Source: CALGYY01 sp963678485 (lineage in GTDB: Bacteria > Bacteroidota > Bacteroidia > Bacteroidales > CAIWKO01). Taken from it: DNA of 64,000 nucleotides. The notes beneath the pieces were generated by a model that saw nothing but the letters and a program-made list of their open reading frames with translations, made no database searches and had not been told where the DNA came from. A program made the translations under genes and the position numbers. Positions within the stretch are counted from its first letter, which is position 1. Every line of letters starts with the position of its first letter. Location of the stretch: NCBI GenBank assembly GCA_963678485.1, contig OY782882.1, positions 3,472,001 to 3,536,000 on the forward strand, in the 5' to 3' direction. Shown in pieces: positions 40,061 to 50,500 of this stretch.

Positions 40061-43000
40061 ATGAAAAAAATTGTTGCGCTCATTTTAGCTTTTTTATTTG
40101 GATCCGCCATATTATGTGACGCGCAAGAGCTCATCAATACCGACGCGCAGAGTGCTACCTTATATTTTAATAATCTCACGAGGGCAAACGGACTTCCATC
40201 TGAGCGCGTAAAAGGCGTGGTGCAGGATTTTCGGGGATTTGTGTGGATAGCCACATGCAACGGACTGGTTCGCTATGATGGATCCCACTTTGATGTATTC
40301 CGGCATCAGGCCAGTGATACGTCATCGGTGGTCGATAATGTGATTACTTCACTTTTTCTTTCGCACGATTCCTTACTGTGGATTGGCGGTCTTGACGGCG
40401 TTTCTATCTATAATCCTTTTAATGGAACATTTACGAATTTCTCCGTTGGAAGTGCTTCTTCAAAGCGATTTCCTTCGTTTTTTGTGAATTGTTTTTATGA
40501 GGACACCAGCGGGAGTATGTGGGTTGGTACGGTGGATGGACTAGTCCATATGACAGGCAATCCACGACGCCTTGATTTTTTCCCTATTAAAACAAGTAAT
40601 ATAGAGTCGAACAGAGGCTTTAACTATAAGCATATCACACAAATTATTGCCCATCCAACAAATCCTGAGCTACTTCTGATAACCACGATGGGAGGGCTCA
40701 TCACTGTCGATAAAAGGAAGGGTGTCGTATTAGATGAGTTTCCAAATCCTTATTGCGAAAAAACGGGATTAAACTGTATGATTTTGGAGGGAAATAACAC
40801 AATTTGGTGCAGTGGCTGGGGAATGGGGATGAATTGTCTTGATTTGGAAACAAAAAAATGGACAAATTTTCCTTATAATGTTAAGGATCCAGTGAGTATC
40901 ATAGGGCTTAAACGCAAAAACGCTGATGAACTCTGGCTTGCTTCGGCTGATCAGGGATTAGGAATTTTTAATACCAGAACATTTGCATTCCGATTTTTTC
41001 CAAAGCAATCTGATGCGGTCAGCTCATTAATTTCAAATACTATTGTAAATATTGAATTTATTAATAAAAATGAGATTTGGCTTACCACCGACAATGGTAT
41101 CAGTATTTTAAATTCTACATTTCGATCGTTCAGGCAGGTGATGCTTCCTAGAGAAGACCTTCTTGTAAGTTCGTTTTGCAGGGATTCTCTTTCAGGGAAA
41201 CTTTATGTTGGTACAAGTAATGGCTTGTTTACATGGGACGCTTCCAATGGTCAGTGGGATAACATTACGGTTACTGGATTTCCAAAAGGCGAGTCTTTTG
41301 GTATAAGCAAAATGATTATCGATCATCAGCACCGGCTCTGGGTAAGCTCGGGGGATCATTTGTATTTTCTTGATGATGGCGCAAAGGCCTTGATTCCTTT
41401 TAAAATGAAGGAAACGGAAGTAGAATTCTCTGCGATTAGTTCAATTACAGGGCTCTTTGAAGATAGTCAAAGGAATTTGTGGATTGGGACTTTGTTTGAT
41501 GGTGTATGGCGGATAGACCAAGACAGGAAGGATGCTGCAAATTTCCCCCATTCAGATAACGATGAATTCTCAATTATAAAGGCCACCAAATATGCGTTTT
41601 TTGAAGAGGATAATGCGGGCAGAATCTGGATTGGGACGAATGACGGGGTCAGCATATATAATCCCGATCAACGAAATTTCTATAATGGAGGCATGGCGGT
41701 GCTGAAAAGGAATGGCATCAACAAGCGCCGTATACATGGAATTGCAAAGGACCTACTCGGTCGTATTTGGTTGGATATTGATTCTGAAGGCTTGGTGATG
41801 GTGGATATCACTGACATTAGTTCGCCCAGAATTGTTGTTTTTAACTCCCTCAATGGCTTGAACGATATGGCCATGGGGCGAATGGCACGGGATCCCAATG
41901 GTGATTTGTGGTTGGTGAATTATGGTTTGTTTCACTTTAACCCAATGAATGGTGCGATGCATTTGTTTAATGAATACAATGCCCTGCACAATGGACTTAC
42001 TGTTTGGGAGCTGCTTTATGTGGATCCTGTTGGAAATATTTTTATTGGGAAAGGTAATGCCTTTGAAACCCGGAATATCAAAGACATGGATTTTAAGCCA
42101 CATCCGGTAAGGCTTGTGCTCGACTATATGGAGGTGAATGGCAAGCGGCAGGGGATAAATGCTTCAACATCCAGCGATCCTGTAATCCAACTAGAGGCTA
42201 GCGAGAATAATTTGCTATTCAAATTTGCCGTAATTTGTTTCGAAAATTCCAATCGTCTTTCGATACGTTACAAACTTGAAGGTTTCGATGAGGATTGGAT
42301 TTTAGCGGGCGATCGGCGTGAAGCCAGTTATAATAATTTGCCTCCGGGTGAATACCGTTTCGTGCTTCAATTGGCTAATAGTACAGAGTTTTCGCGACAG
42401 GAAGCTCGGGTTTCCGTTATTATTCCTGTAATCTATTACAAGACTTGGTGGTTCCGTATTATAGTCGCATTGAGTGTTGTATTAATCATCGTTATTGTAA
42501 TCAGAAACCGTTTTCAACATCTATTAAAGATACAAAAAATGCGAAACCGCATAGCCCGGGATCTGCACGATGACATTGGATCTACGCTGAGTAGTATATC
42601 CATTATGAGTGATTTGCTTACTGCGCAGGCCGTTGATGAAGAATCGGCCAACAGGATAGGCTCTATTGGAAGCAATGCCAAGAAGATGTTGGAGAAAATG
42701 GATGATATTATCTGGACCGTAAATCCGGCCAACGACAGCTTCAGTAATCTGGAGTTGCGCATACGCGAATTTGCAATTCCATTGTTGGAGTCACGGAATA
42801 TAACCTTCTCTATACGTTTCGACAAACATCTTTCAGGGATTTCATTGCCCATGGAAAAGCGAAGGGACATATACCTTATTATTAAGGAAGCCGTAAATAA
42901 CCTTGTGAAGTATTCTGAAGGGAAGAATTGCATTATCAGTTTTTACAGGACATCAGGAGGTTTATGTGTGGAAATCTCTGATGATGGCATTGGTTTCGAC

Positions 43001-43132
43001 ACCAGCCAAAGCACTTCTCGCAATGGGTTGAAAAACATGAAGGCACGGGCAACGGCATTAGGCGCTAATTTGCAGATTTTTTCTGAGATAGGGAAGGGGA
43101 CAACTACAAAGCTGGAGATGAAAACCATATGA
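40061..43132 (+). CDS. Two-component sensor histidine kinase with propeller sensor
   Basis: A 1023-residue membrane sensor: signal peptide, two seven-bladed propellers made of Reg_prop-type repeats (FRGFVWIATCNGLVRYDG and many WIG-T-GV units, about 25-690), a Y_Y_Y Ig-like domain (about 720-800; RYKLEGFDEDWILAG), one membrane helix (about 807-830), a HisKA_3 domain (RIARDLHDDIGSTL; His near 849) and an HATPase domain (IKEAVNNLVKYSEG, ISDDGIGF). It senses an unknown signal in the periplasm and phosphorylates the response regulator encoded 57 bp downstream. It lacks the receiver and AraC domains of true hybrid SusR-type sensors. The start at 40061 opens the signal peptide. Confidence 0.92.
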   Translation: MKKIVALILAFLFGSAILCDAQELINTDAQSATLYFNNLTRANGLPSERVKGVVQDFRGFVWIATCNGLVRYDGSHFDVFRHQASDTSSVVDNVITSLFLSHDSLLWIGGLDGVSIYNPFNGTFTNFSVGSASSKRFPSFFVNCFYEDTSGSMWVGTVDGLVHMTGNPRRLDFFPIKTSNIESNRGFNYKHITQIIAHPTNPELLLITTMGGLITVDKRKGVVLDEFPNPYCEKTGLNCMILEGNNTIWCSGWGMGMNCLDLETKKWTNFPYNVKDPVSIIGLKRKNADELWLASADQGLGIFNTRTFAFRFFPKQSDAVSSLISNTIVNIEFINKNEIWLTTDNGISILNSTFRSFRQVMLPREDLLVSSFCRDSLSGKLYVGTSNGLFTWDASNGQWDNITVTGFPKGESFGISKMIIDHQHRLWVSSGDHLYFLDDGAKALIPFKMKETEVEFSAISSITGLFEDSQRNLWIGTLFDGVWRIDQDRKDAANFPHSDNDEFSIIKATKYAFFEEDNAGRIWIGTNDGVSIYNPDQRNFYNGGMAVLKRNGINKRRIHGIAKDLLGRIWLDIDSEGLVMVDITDISSPRIVVFNSLNGLNDMAMGRMARDPNGDLWLVNYGLFHFNPMNGAMHLFNEYNALHNGLTVWELLYVDPVGNIFIGKGNAFETRNIKDMDFKPHPVRLVLDYMEVNGKRQGINASTSSDPVIQLEASENNLLFKFAVICFENSNRLSIRYKLEGFDEDWILAGDRREASYNNLPPGEYRFVLQLANSTEFSRQEARVSVIIPVIYYKTWWFRIIVALSVVLIIVIVIRNRFQHLLKIQKMRNRIARDLHDDIGSTLSSISIMSDLLTAQAVDEESANRIGSIGSNAKKMLEKMDDIIWTVNPANDSFSNLELRIREFAIPLLESRNITFSIRFDKHLSGISLPMEKRRDIYLIIKEAVNNLVKYSEGKNCIISFYRTSGGLCVEISDDGIGFDTSQSTSRNGLKNMKARATALGANLQIFSEIGKGTTTKLEMKTI

Positions 43133-43189
43133 TTATCCAGCTGCAATGGCTCAATAAATACTTTAATATTGCAGCCAAGATCAACGTCT

Positions 43190-43825
43190 ATGAAAGTTAA
43201 AGTTGCAATATACGAGGATAATGATGCTTTAAGAGAAAGTCTGTCCTATCTGGTCAGGGGTTCCGGTGAACTGGAATTATGCGGCGCATTTCCTGATTGT
43301 ACGCACATTATCGAAAATTGCGAACTGTCACTGCCCGATGTTATTTTAATGGATATCGAAATGCCTGGGATGACAGGCATCGAAGGCACAAAGCTGGTAA
43401 AATCCAGATTTCCGGAAATAAATGTTTTGATTTTTACCATTTTTCACGATAAACAAAATGTGTTTGATGCTTTGTGTGCCGGGGCAACGGGTTATTTATT
43501 GAAGAAGTCATCGGCAACCCAAATTATTGAGGCCATTCTTGAATTGCAAGCGGGAGGTTCCCCTATGACCGGAGAAATTGCGCGTAAAGTGATGGACTTC
43601 TTCACAAAAACTGCGAGTGTTACAAATCAGCAATATGCACTTTCTGCGCGCGAACTCGAAATTTTGCAATGTCTTGTGAATGGTGATAGTTATAAAATGA
43701 TTGCTGATGCCTGTTTTATTTCTATTGGAACGGTTCGCTTCCATATCAACAATATTTATAAAAAGCTGCATGTGAACTCTAAATCAGAAGCGGTCATTAA
43801 GGCAATCCGCGAACGCTTGGTGTAG
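43190..43825 (+). CDS. NarL/LuxR-type response regulator
   Basis: A 211-residue regulator with an N-terminal receiver (acidic pair EDND, phosphoacceptor Asp in VILMDIEMPGMTG, conserved Lys in YLLKKSS) and a C-terminal LuxR helix-turn-helix (LSARELEILQCLVNGDSYK, FISIGTVRFHINNIYKKL). It is the natural partner of the HisKA_3 kinase just upstream. I chose ATG 43190 because the seven codons before it do not belong to the receiver fold. Target genes are not evident; a T9SS-protein gene follows at distance. Confidence 0.93.
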   Translation: MKVKVAIYEDNDALRESLSYLVRGSGELELCGAFPDCTHIIENCELSLPDVILMDIEMPGMTGIEGTKLVKSRFPEINVLIFTIFHDKQNVFDALCAGATGYLLKKSSATQIIEAILELQAGGSPMTGEIARKVMDFFTKTASVTNQQYALSARELEILQCLVNGDSYKMIADACFISIGTVRFHINNIYKKLHVNSKSEAVIKAIRERLV

Positions 43826-43937
43826 ATGATTGGTTTTGTTGGTTAATTAGTTTTTATGGCGCAGCTAGCATGGTGAAATACTTTATGATGGCGTCATTCC
43901 GGCCTTCATGTTAACCACATCCCTGCATCGTTGCGTC

Positions 43938-43958
43938 ATTCCGGATTTAATCCGGAAT
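43938..43958. repeat. Palindromic dispersed repeat, copy 2
   Basis: Arms ATTCCGGATT/AATCCGGAAT with one central T, flanked by GCGTC and CCCCTTGATTTT. A truncated related piece (GGCGTCATTCCGGCCTTCATG) lies 40 bp upstream. Confidence 0.8.
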
Positions 43959-44176
43959 CCCCTTGATTTTAGGTTGAAAGGGTTGTGGGGTTTTTGGGTT
44001 AAAGGGTTATTGGGGCTTTGGGGCTTTGGAGTTAATTGGTTGATTAGTTAATTGGTAAATTAGTTTTTACGGCGTAGCAAGCATTGCAAGGTGCGACATT
44101 GATACACTATTCTTTCGTTACTAAATCGAGGTGTCTTCAGGACTTCATGTTCACCGCCTCCCTCAATCAGGGCGTC

Positions 44177-44197
44177 ATTCCGGATTTAATCCGGAAT
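44177..44197. repeat. Palindromic dispersed repeat, copy 3
   Basis: Same 21-nt palindrome as copies 1 and 2. Its left flank (CCTC-CTCAATCAGGGCGTC) matches the left flank of copy 1 almost exactly, showing that the repeat unit is longer than the palindrome. Confidence 0.8.
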
Positions 44198-44411
44198 CCC
44201 CTTGATTATTGGTGTTAAGGTTATTGAGTTAAAAGGGTTATTGGGGTTTAAGGTTAATGGGTTTTTGGGTTAATTAGTTCAAATCCAGAAACCCCGCGGC
44301 TTGCAGAAGTCTCACTCATTAAAAAATTCATCAACGCACCAATCTCAAAATTTTGCACAGCCACCCCAAAAGCACATTATCACATTAACAAATCATCACA
44401 TTGGATTAGTC

Positions 44412-44432
44412 ATTCCGGATTTAATCCGGAAT
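44412..44432. repeat. Palindromic dispersed repeat, copy 4
   Basis: Same palindrome with a shorter left flank (GATTAGTC) and right flank CCCCTGTTTATTGG, as in copy 1. Confidence 0.8.
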
Positions 44433-44488
44433 CCCCTGTTTATTGGTTTTAAGGTTAAAGGGTTATGCGGGTTATAGAGTTAATTAGT

Positions 44489-44639
44489 GCCTGTCCATAA
44501 AGTCCGTCTGCGGCGTTGTCCTCGTATTGTCGGGCAGTCGATTACACCAGTAAACTCCTGCCCGCCAACACTTCGGACGCCTTGTCTCGCCTTAGGCGAG
44601 AGAGCTTTCTGATCAGTCACTGAGTTTATGGACGGACTC
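44489..44639. mobile_element. MITE-like element of about 151 bp
   Basis: The ends are imperfect inverted repeats sharing GTCCATAAA (left GCCTGTCCATAAAGTC, right GAGTTTATGGACGGACTC). TAATTAGT flanks both sides (44481-44488 and 44640-44647), like a target duplication. Inside are two stems, CGGGCAG/CTGCCCG and TCTCGCC-TTA-GGCGAGA. No coding capacity. The AT-rich flank could repeat by chance in this local sequence. Confidence 0.45.
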
Positions 44640-44871
44640 TAATTAGTTAAAATGCAGAAAAAATGCGGGTTGCAGAGGTTTCACCCATTAGAAAATTCCA
44701 TTACAACAATAACCTTCAAATTTTGCTCTAACCCCCCAATAGCACATTACCACATTGTCACATTATCACATTTACTTAGTCCTTCTTTATTAAATCCGCC
44801 TTCGCTTGGTTTACAAGCAATCTGTCAATTCTTTACGCATTCCATTCAGGCAAAACCATATGTTTATACAG

Positions 44872-44902
44872 TTGTGCAACAATATTCATGAGGCTAATTT
44901 TG
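44872..44902 (+). promoter_or_regulatory. Promoter of the 44929 gene
   Basis: TTG at 44872-44874, 20 nt, then TAATTTTG at 44895-44902. The predicted start near 44909 supports ATG 44929 as the start of the gene. Confidence 0.68.
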
Positions 44903-44928
44903 CATCAAACATTTTAATATTATTGAAT

Positions 44929-46548
44929 ATGAGAAAAACATTACGTGCATTAATGATCACTTCGCTTGTCTTAGTATTGTTCCCTGCGATTACACATGCA
45001 CAAATACCTGCCAAAAAGTGGGCTGCTGATATTTGTGTAACTCTTGCTGATACCTTTAATATTGTCAATAGTAAAGTTGAAGTTTCTGCTGGTGGCGACA
45101 TTTACATTATGGTAGCCTGTGAGCAATCATCCTTGCAGCGACAGTTTCTAAAAATATATAAGTCGACCAACGAAGGGCTGAGTTTTTCTTCACTGATTAC
45201 GCTGATGTACGATATGAATGAGCATAAGCTTCAGGATGCTGATATGATTCTTCATGCCGATACGGTTGGTGTAATGAATATTTTTATTGCTGAGCTTGTG
45301 AATGCCGGAAATAGTGGGCTTAATAGCAGTTATGTCAGAATATCGCGATGGGATCCTTTAGGGGTTTATATTGCGGATGAGTATAGTAAGGCATTCGGAT
45401 CGGCTACTCTTGCAAGTATTGCGATCGCCAGCGATTATCGCTCAAGAGGCGATAACTTTTCTAATGATGAAGCCAACATTGTTTTTGCTTACACAGGTTC
45501 CGATTTTTATAACACAAATTTTGACTTTTTAAATTTCGGATTCTCGATTAACAACGGACAAGATTTTAGTACAGAAGACACACTCTACACAGCCAATCGA
45601 CCAACAGAGGGACATTTGGAGAAAGTCAGTATTGCCATAGGGAATACACTAGGATACAAGTACAGCCGATATGTTATAGCATTTGAAATGAATAATTATG
45701 GTGGCTTAGGTAATATTGGAGTTCTCTGTGATTATGTATTAGGTTCCGGTTTATGGGACGAGCCGGTAGTCGTAAATCTTGCTGATTTAGCTACATCGCC
45801 CTATTGCAAGAATCCCGTGGTGTGCGTAATGCAGGACAATGCATACAAACCCACTGATAATTCCTTTCCAGTTATTGTTGCTTACGAAGATCATCACGAT
45901 GGGGCAACCATAAAAATGAGTTTGCTGAATAGTACCTATGTAATGACGCCAATAAATCAGCCTAATGTGAGCGATTTTTACTACCAAAACACGACAAATA
46001 ATGTCTATCAGCCCGACATGGTTTATGATCCGGCTTCTGCAAACTTTTGGCTTACTTATGTGAAAGGTGGGACTAATGAGCTTTCGTTTGCAACAAGAAG
46101 TGTGGATGACGGCGATGGCGTAGGATTTACGGATGTCAGATCATATCGGGATAATACTTCGGCGTTTCTTGTTCAGCCTTATCCGAGAATTGCGGTAAAT
46201 TCAACCTATGGGATGCCTTGCTTTACATGGAACGAAGCTGTTGCGGGTGAAAGCGATGTTTATTTTGATGCACAGTGGTCAGAGGCCGGAATCAGCGATC
46301 AGTCGGGGAGCGCATCCATTGATGTTTCTTATTACCCCAATCCTGCTAACGATATTTTAAATGTGAAAGCAAGTGTATCTGCCGATTACACATTAGTTCT
46401 TTACAATAATGTTGGTCAGAAAGTATTGGACCAACATTTTTCGGGAAACGAATGTCAGTGCGATCTTCGTGAGCTTACAGCAGGGCTTTACATTATTAAG
46501 CTTAACGCAACCGGAATACAGGCCCAAGGCAAATTAATGATTCAATAA
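44929..46548 (+). CDS. T9SS-secreted protein with sorting domain, possible sialidase-like propeller
   Basis: A 539-residue precursor with a signal peptide (cut after THAQ). The main part (about 25-450) has regularly spaced beta segments with Asp-rich turns (SSLQRQFLKIYKSTNEGLSF, GFSINNGQDFSTEDT), resembling BNR/Asp-box propellers seen in sialidases and other exo-proteins; a catalytic set was not identified. The last 80 residues are a type IX sorting domain (SYYPNPANDILNVKA, LYNNVGQKVLDQ, LTAGLYIIKL). It is exported to the surface or medium. A promoter match lies directly upstream. A second T9SS gene follows by 67 bp. Confidence 0.85.
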   Translation: MRKTLRALMITSLVLVLFPAITHAQIPAKKWAADICVTLADTFNIVNSKVEVSAGGDIYIMVACEQSSLQRQFLKIYKSTNEGLSFSSLITLMYDMNEHKLQDADMILHADTVGVMNIFIAELVNAGNSGLNSSYVRISRWDPLGVYIADEYSKAFGSATLASIAIASDYRSRGDNFSNDEANIVFAYTGSDFYNTNFDFLNFGFSINNGQDFSTEDTLYTANRPTEGHLEKVSIAIGNTLGYKYSRYVIAFEMNNYGGLGNIGVLCDYVLGSGLWDEPVVVNLADLATSPYCKNPVVCVMQDNAYKPTDNSFPVIVAYEDHHDGATIKMSLLNSTYVMTPINQPNVSDFYYQNTTNNVYQPDMVYDPASANFWLTYVKGGTNELSFATRSVDDGDGVGFTDVRSYRDNTSAFLVQPYPRIAVNSTYGMPCFTWNEAVAGESDVYFDAQWSEAGISDQSGSASIDVSYYPNPANDILNVKASVSADYTLVLYNNVGQKVLDQHFSGNECQCDLRELTAGLYIIKLNATGIQAQGKLMIQ

Positions 46549-46615
46549 AAGTTCATTCACAAATTATAATTCACTTTAAAGTGCAGATCAGCACTATAAA
46601 CTCTGAAGACAGCCA

Positions 46616-47443
46616 ATGAAAACATTTACTATGATTGCAATGTTGCTTTTCTCTGCCGTTGCTGCTAACGCGCAGACTATTTATTCACAGAATTTTGAGG
46701 CTGACTCAGGTGGTTGGGGGACATTGGGTGGCAGCTGTGAATGGAAATATGGAACCAGTGCTACGTTGAGCGGTGCCACTTTACTTTATACCGGTAATTC
46801 AGGCAAGTTCCTTGGGCTGAACGCGCAGATTTGCGGCGGAGTCTCTGCTTATTGTGTCACTTCACCTAAAATAAATACGATTGGATACGACAGTCCTTTG
46901 CTGAAATTCGATTTCTACAATGGAACCGATCTTCTTAATTGGATGGGTGGAGCCGCTGGTTATTTGATTGTTCAATATTCACATACCGCGGCAGCAGGTT
47001 GCAGTGGCAGGGTAACATTCGACTCTATTACTGTTGCGGCCAATAGCTGGCATAACAATTATACGGTAACCCTGCCAGCCGCCGCCTCTGGCGACTCCTT
47101 ATATATTACGTTTTTTTATTCAGGACCTTCAAATGCAGGTATCGACAATATTCTTTTAACCGGATCATCTTCCGTTGCCGAAGCCTCTATTGAAACATCA
47201 ATGACCGTCGCACCCAATCCATCGAATGGAATGTTCGTGCTTAACTTTGGTGGAACGCTTTCCAATTCTTATGATATCAATGTCTTTAATACCATGGGAC
47301 AAAGGGTATATGCACAAAAAATATCGAATGGCGTGACATCATACAATATGGATCTTTCCTTTTTAGATAATGGTGTTTACTTTCTGCAAGCCACTACCGA
47401 AGGCGGATTCAGAACTCAGGAACGCATCGTTGTTTCACGTTAG
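46616..47443 (+). CDS. T9SS-secreted protein with jelly-roll-like domain
   Basis: A 275-residue precursor with a signal peptide (cut after ANAQ). Next comes a domain beginning YSQNFEADSGGWG with SPKINTIGYDSPLLKFDFYNG, the look of an MAM/jelly-roll beta sandwich common in Bacteroidota exoproteins. The C-terminal 75 residues are a type IX sorting domain (VAPNPSNGMFVLNF, VFNTMGQRVY, LDNGVYFLQAT). It may bind a glycan or another protein at the surface. It probably shares the promoter of the preceding gene and ends at a strong terminator just before the CRISPR array. Confidence 0.83.
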   Translation: MKTFTMIAMLLFSAVAANAQTIYSQNFEADSGGWGTLGGSCEWKYGTSATLSGATLLYTGNSGKFLGLNAQICGGVSAYCVTSPKINTIGYDSPLLKFDFYNGTDLLNWMGGAAGYLIVQYSHTAAAGCSGRVTFDSITVAANSWHNNYTVTLPAAASGDSLYITFFYSGPSNAGIDNILLTGSSSVAEASIETSMTVAPNPSNGMFVLNFGGTLSNSYDINVFNTMGQRVYAQKISNGVTSYNMDLSFLDNGVYFLQATTEGGFRTQERIVVSR

Positions 47444-47525
47444 TTGTTGTTCCCCTATGAAATATTTTGCCTAAACGCTAAACAATTAAAATCATTCAGT
47501 ATCAAAATGTCAAGTTCCACTGCGC

Positions 47526-47555
47526 AAATGACGGTCATTGGCCGTCATTTTTTTT
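47526..47555 (+). terminator. Terminator between the T9SS gene and the CRISPR array
   Basis: Stem AAATGACGG/CCGTCATTT (47526-47534 and 47542-47550) with a 7-nt loop, followed by eight T residues on the plus strand. It ends 25 bp before the first repeat, so plus-strand transcription of the array is unlikely to come from the upstream genes. Confidence 0.88.
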
Positions 47556-47579
47556 ACCGTCGTTTTAAGTATTGTAAAT

Positions 47580-50500
47580 ATTGTGATTTGCTTTCTTTCT
47601 TTGACATTGCGATATTTGTAGCAGCAGGCAGATTTTGTTAACGCAGAGAAGATCCGTTGTGATTTGCTTTCTTTCTTTGACATTGCGATATTTGTAGCAG
47701 CTTACGAACAAATATTAACTATTTTAGCAACGTTGTGATTTGCTTTCTTTCTTTGACATTGCGATATTTGTAGCAGCTCGTTGTTAATGAAGGCGAAATA
47801 GCTGCACGTTGTGATTTGCTTTCTTTCTTTGACATTGCGATATTTGTAGCAGCGACTTTTGTAGCGCTTCATTTTCCTTTCCTGTTGTGATTTGCTTTCT
47901 TTCTTTGACATTGCGATATTTGTAGCAGCTGGTGCATCAATTACACCGTCGGGCGTGGTGTTGTGATTTGCTTTCTTTCTTTGACATTGCGATATTTGTA
48001 GCAGCACATTGGGTGTAATAGCGTGAAATAAGCAAGTTGTGATTTGCTTTCTTTCTTTGACATTGCGATATTTGTAGCAGCTTTTTATACTTACGGGATA
48101 AATGCAGACGTGTTGTGATTTGCTTTCTTTCTTTGACATTGCGATATTTGTAGCAGCCTTGTAAATGGGATAGTGTTATTCCTTTTGAGTTGTGATTTGC
48201 TTTCTTTCTTTGACATTGCGATATTTGTAGCAGCCCTGTGGAGTGACATGGTACGGCTCAATGAGTTGTGATTTGCTTTCTTTCTTTGACATTGCGATAT
48301 TTGTAGCAGCTATATAGAACCTAGGGACACATTTTATGATGTTGTGATTTGCTTTCTTTCTTTGACATTGCGATATTTGTAGCAGCTGTACCTTATCGTA
48401 TGCCTCCATATGAAGGGTTGTGATTTGCTTTCTTTCTTTGACATTGCGATATTTGTAGCAGCGGTATGTATTGAACGCTCCACAAATTCAGTGTTGTGAT
48501 TTGCTTTCTTTCTTTGACATTGCGATATTTGTAGCAGCTGTAATGCGTATGCGGATATCGGCTGCCATGTTGTGATTTGCTTTCTTTCTTTGACATTGCG
48601 ATATTTGTAGCAGCAAAGTGATGCAACAGCGCGCAAATGAGCTAGTTGTGATTTGCTTTCTTTCTTTGACATTGCGATATTTGTAGCAGCTGATGGCATC
48701 AAATACATTTCTTTGGATGGGTTGTGATTTGCTTTCTTTCTTTGACATTGCGATATTTGTAGCAGCGTCGAACATATACGATATGTGGATTCCCGAGTTG
48801 TGATTTGCTTTCTTTCTTTGACATTGCGATATTTGTAGCAGCGGTTGCTTCGATTAGTCCTTGGGAGGCTATGTTGTGATTTGCTTTCTTTCTTTGACAT
48901 TGCGATATTTGTAGCAGCCTCCGTCGGTTCCAAGTGTGGAGCTGATCAGTTGTGATTTGCTTTCTTTCTTTGACATTGCGATATTTGTAGCAGCGTTTTC
49001 GTTTCCGGGAGTCTTGATCAATACGTTGTGATTTGCTTTCTTTCTTTGACATTGCGATATTTGTAGCAGCAACGACGAGATAAGGAGCGAACAGCCACAG
49101 TTGTGATTTGCTTTCTTTCTTTGACATTGCGATATTTGTAGCAGCAACCGGAACAGATCCCCCAAGGGCACCGGCGTTGTGATTTGCTTTCTTTCTTTGA
49201 CATTGCGATATTTGTAGCAGCTCTGTTTATTCCGATAAGTACGTCAAGGCTGTTGTGATTTGCTTTCTTTCTTTGACATTGCGATATTTGTAGCAGCCAT
49301 CTGAAATATTCTTACTGTCGTTCGCCTGTTGTGATTTGCTTTCTTTCTTTGACATTGCGATATTTGTAGCAGCGGTGATTCACTTATAAGCGGAGCCGGC
49401 TTAGTTGTGATTTGCTTTCTTTCTTTGACATTGCGATATTTGTAGCAGCGTCGCAAAGGCCACAAGTGCCCACTGTCGGTGTTGTGATTTGCTTTCTTTC
49501 TTTGACATTGCGATATTTGTAGCAGCGATATATAATTTCGGGCAACTCCTCTTTCAGTTGTGATTTGCTTTCTTTCTTTGACATTGCGATATTTGTAGCA
49601 GCGTATCGCGACAAAATGGCACTTCAGAACGTGTTGTGATTTGCTTTCTTTCTTTGACATTGCGATATTTGTAGCAGCTCGGATGCTATAATAACACCGT
49701 CCTTAACCGTTGTGATTTGCTTTCTTTCTTTGACATTGCGATATTTGTAGCAGCGATTGCACCCTTACTCATATCAAAACAACGGTTGTGATTTGCTTTC
49801 TTTCTTTGACATTGCGATATTTGTAGCAGCGACTGTCATTCTTTCAACGACGAAGTTTACGTTGTGATTTGCTTTCTTTCTTTGACATTGCGATATTTGT
49901 AGCAGCAAGGGACGCCCTGACGGTTTCCGGCGTTGTGTTGTGATTTGCTTTCTTTCTTTGACATTGCGATATTTGTAGCAGCAGATAATTGAACAGAATC
50001 AAACAACCAATAGTTGTGATTTGCTTTCTTTCTTTGACATTGCGATATTTGTAGCAGCCTTATGATTCTGGACGGCGTGGCAGACCTTGTTGTGATTTGC
50101 TTTCTTTCTTTGACATTGCGATATTTGTAGCAGCTAAGGCCGTTAGGGTTGCAGTTGTGCTGATGTTGTGATTTGCTTTCTTTCTTTGACATTGCGATAT
50201 TTGTAGCAGCTGACTTACTTACGTGAATTGTCAATCGAATGTTGTGATTTGCTTTCTTTCTTTGACATTGCGATATTTGTAGCAGCCTGTTAGCATGGTG
50301 CAACAGGCATCGTGGTGTTGTGATTTGCTTTCTTTCTTTGACATTGCGATATTTGTAGCAGCAATTAACGATGTATCAACTAAAGATTACTAGTTGTGAT
50401 TTGCTTTCTTTCTTTGACATTGCGATATTTGTAGCAGCGTCGCAACTTGACGCATTCAGTGAACCGCCGTTGTGATTTGCTTTCTTTCTTTGACATTGCG

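Larger units (their letters stand above)
43836..44480. repeat. Gene-free gap of dispersed composite repeats
   Basis: No gene is visible between 43826 and 44928. This part repeats the elements of the gap at 1760-2325: GGTTAA/GGGTTATTGGGG runs, the block near 44030-44150 (CTATTCTTTCGTTACTAAAT, GGTGTCTTCAGGACTTCATG) and three copies of the 21-nt palindrome. TAATGTG-type repeats in reverse (CACATTA) lie at 44370-44400. Confidence 0.6.

Noticed and set aside
40061..43825. Sensor kinase as a SusR-type hybrid two-component system
   Set aside because: The protein ends after the HATPase domain, and the regulator is a separate LuxR-type gene; no SusC/SusD genes are nearby.
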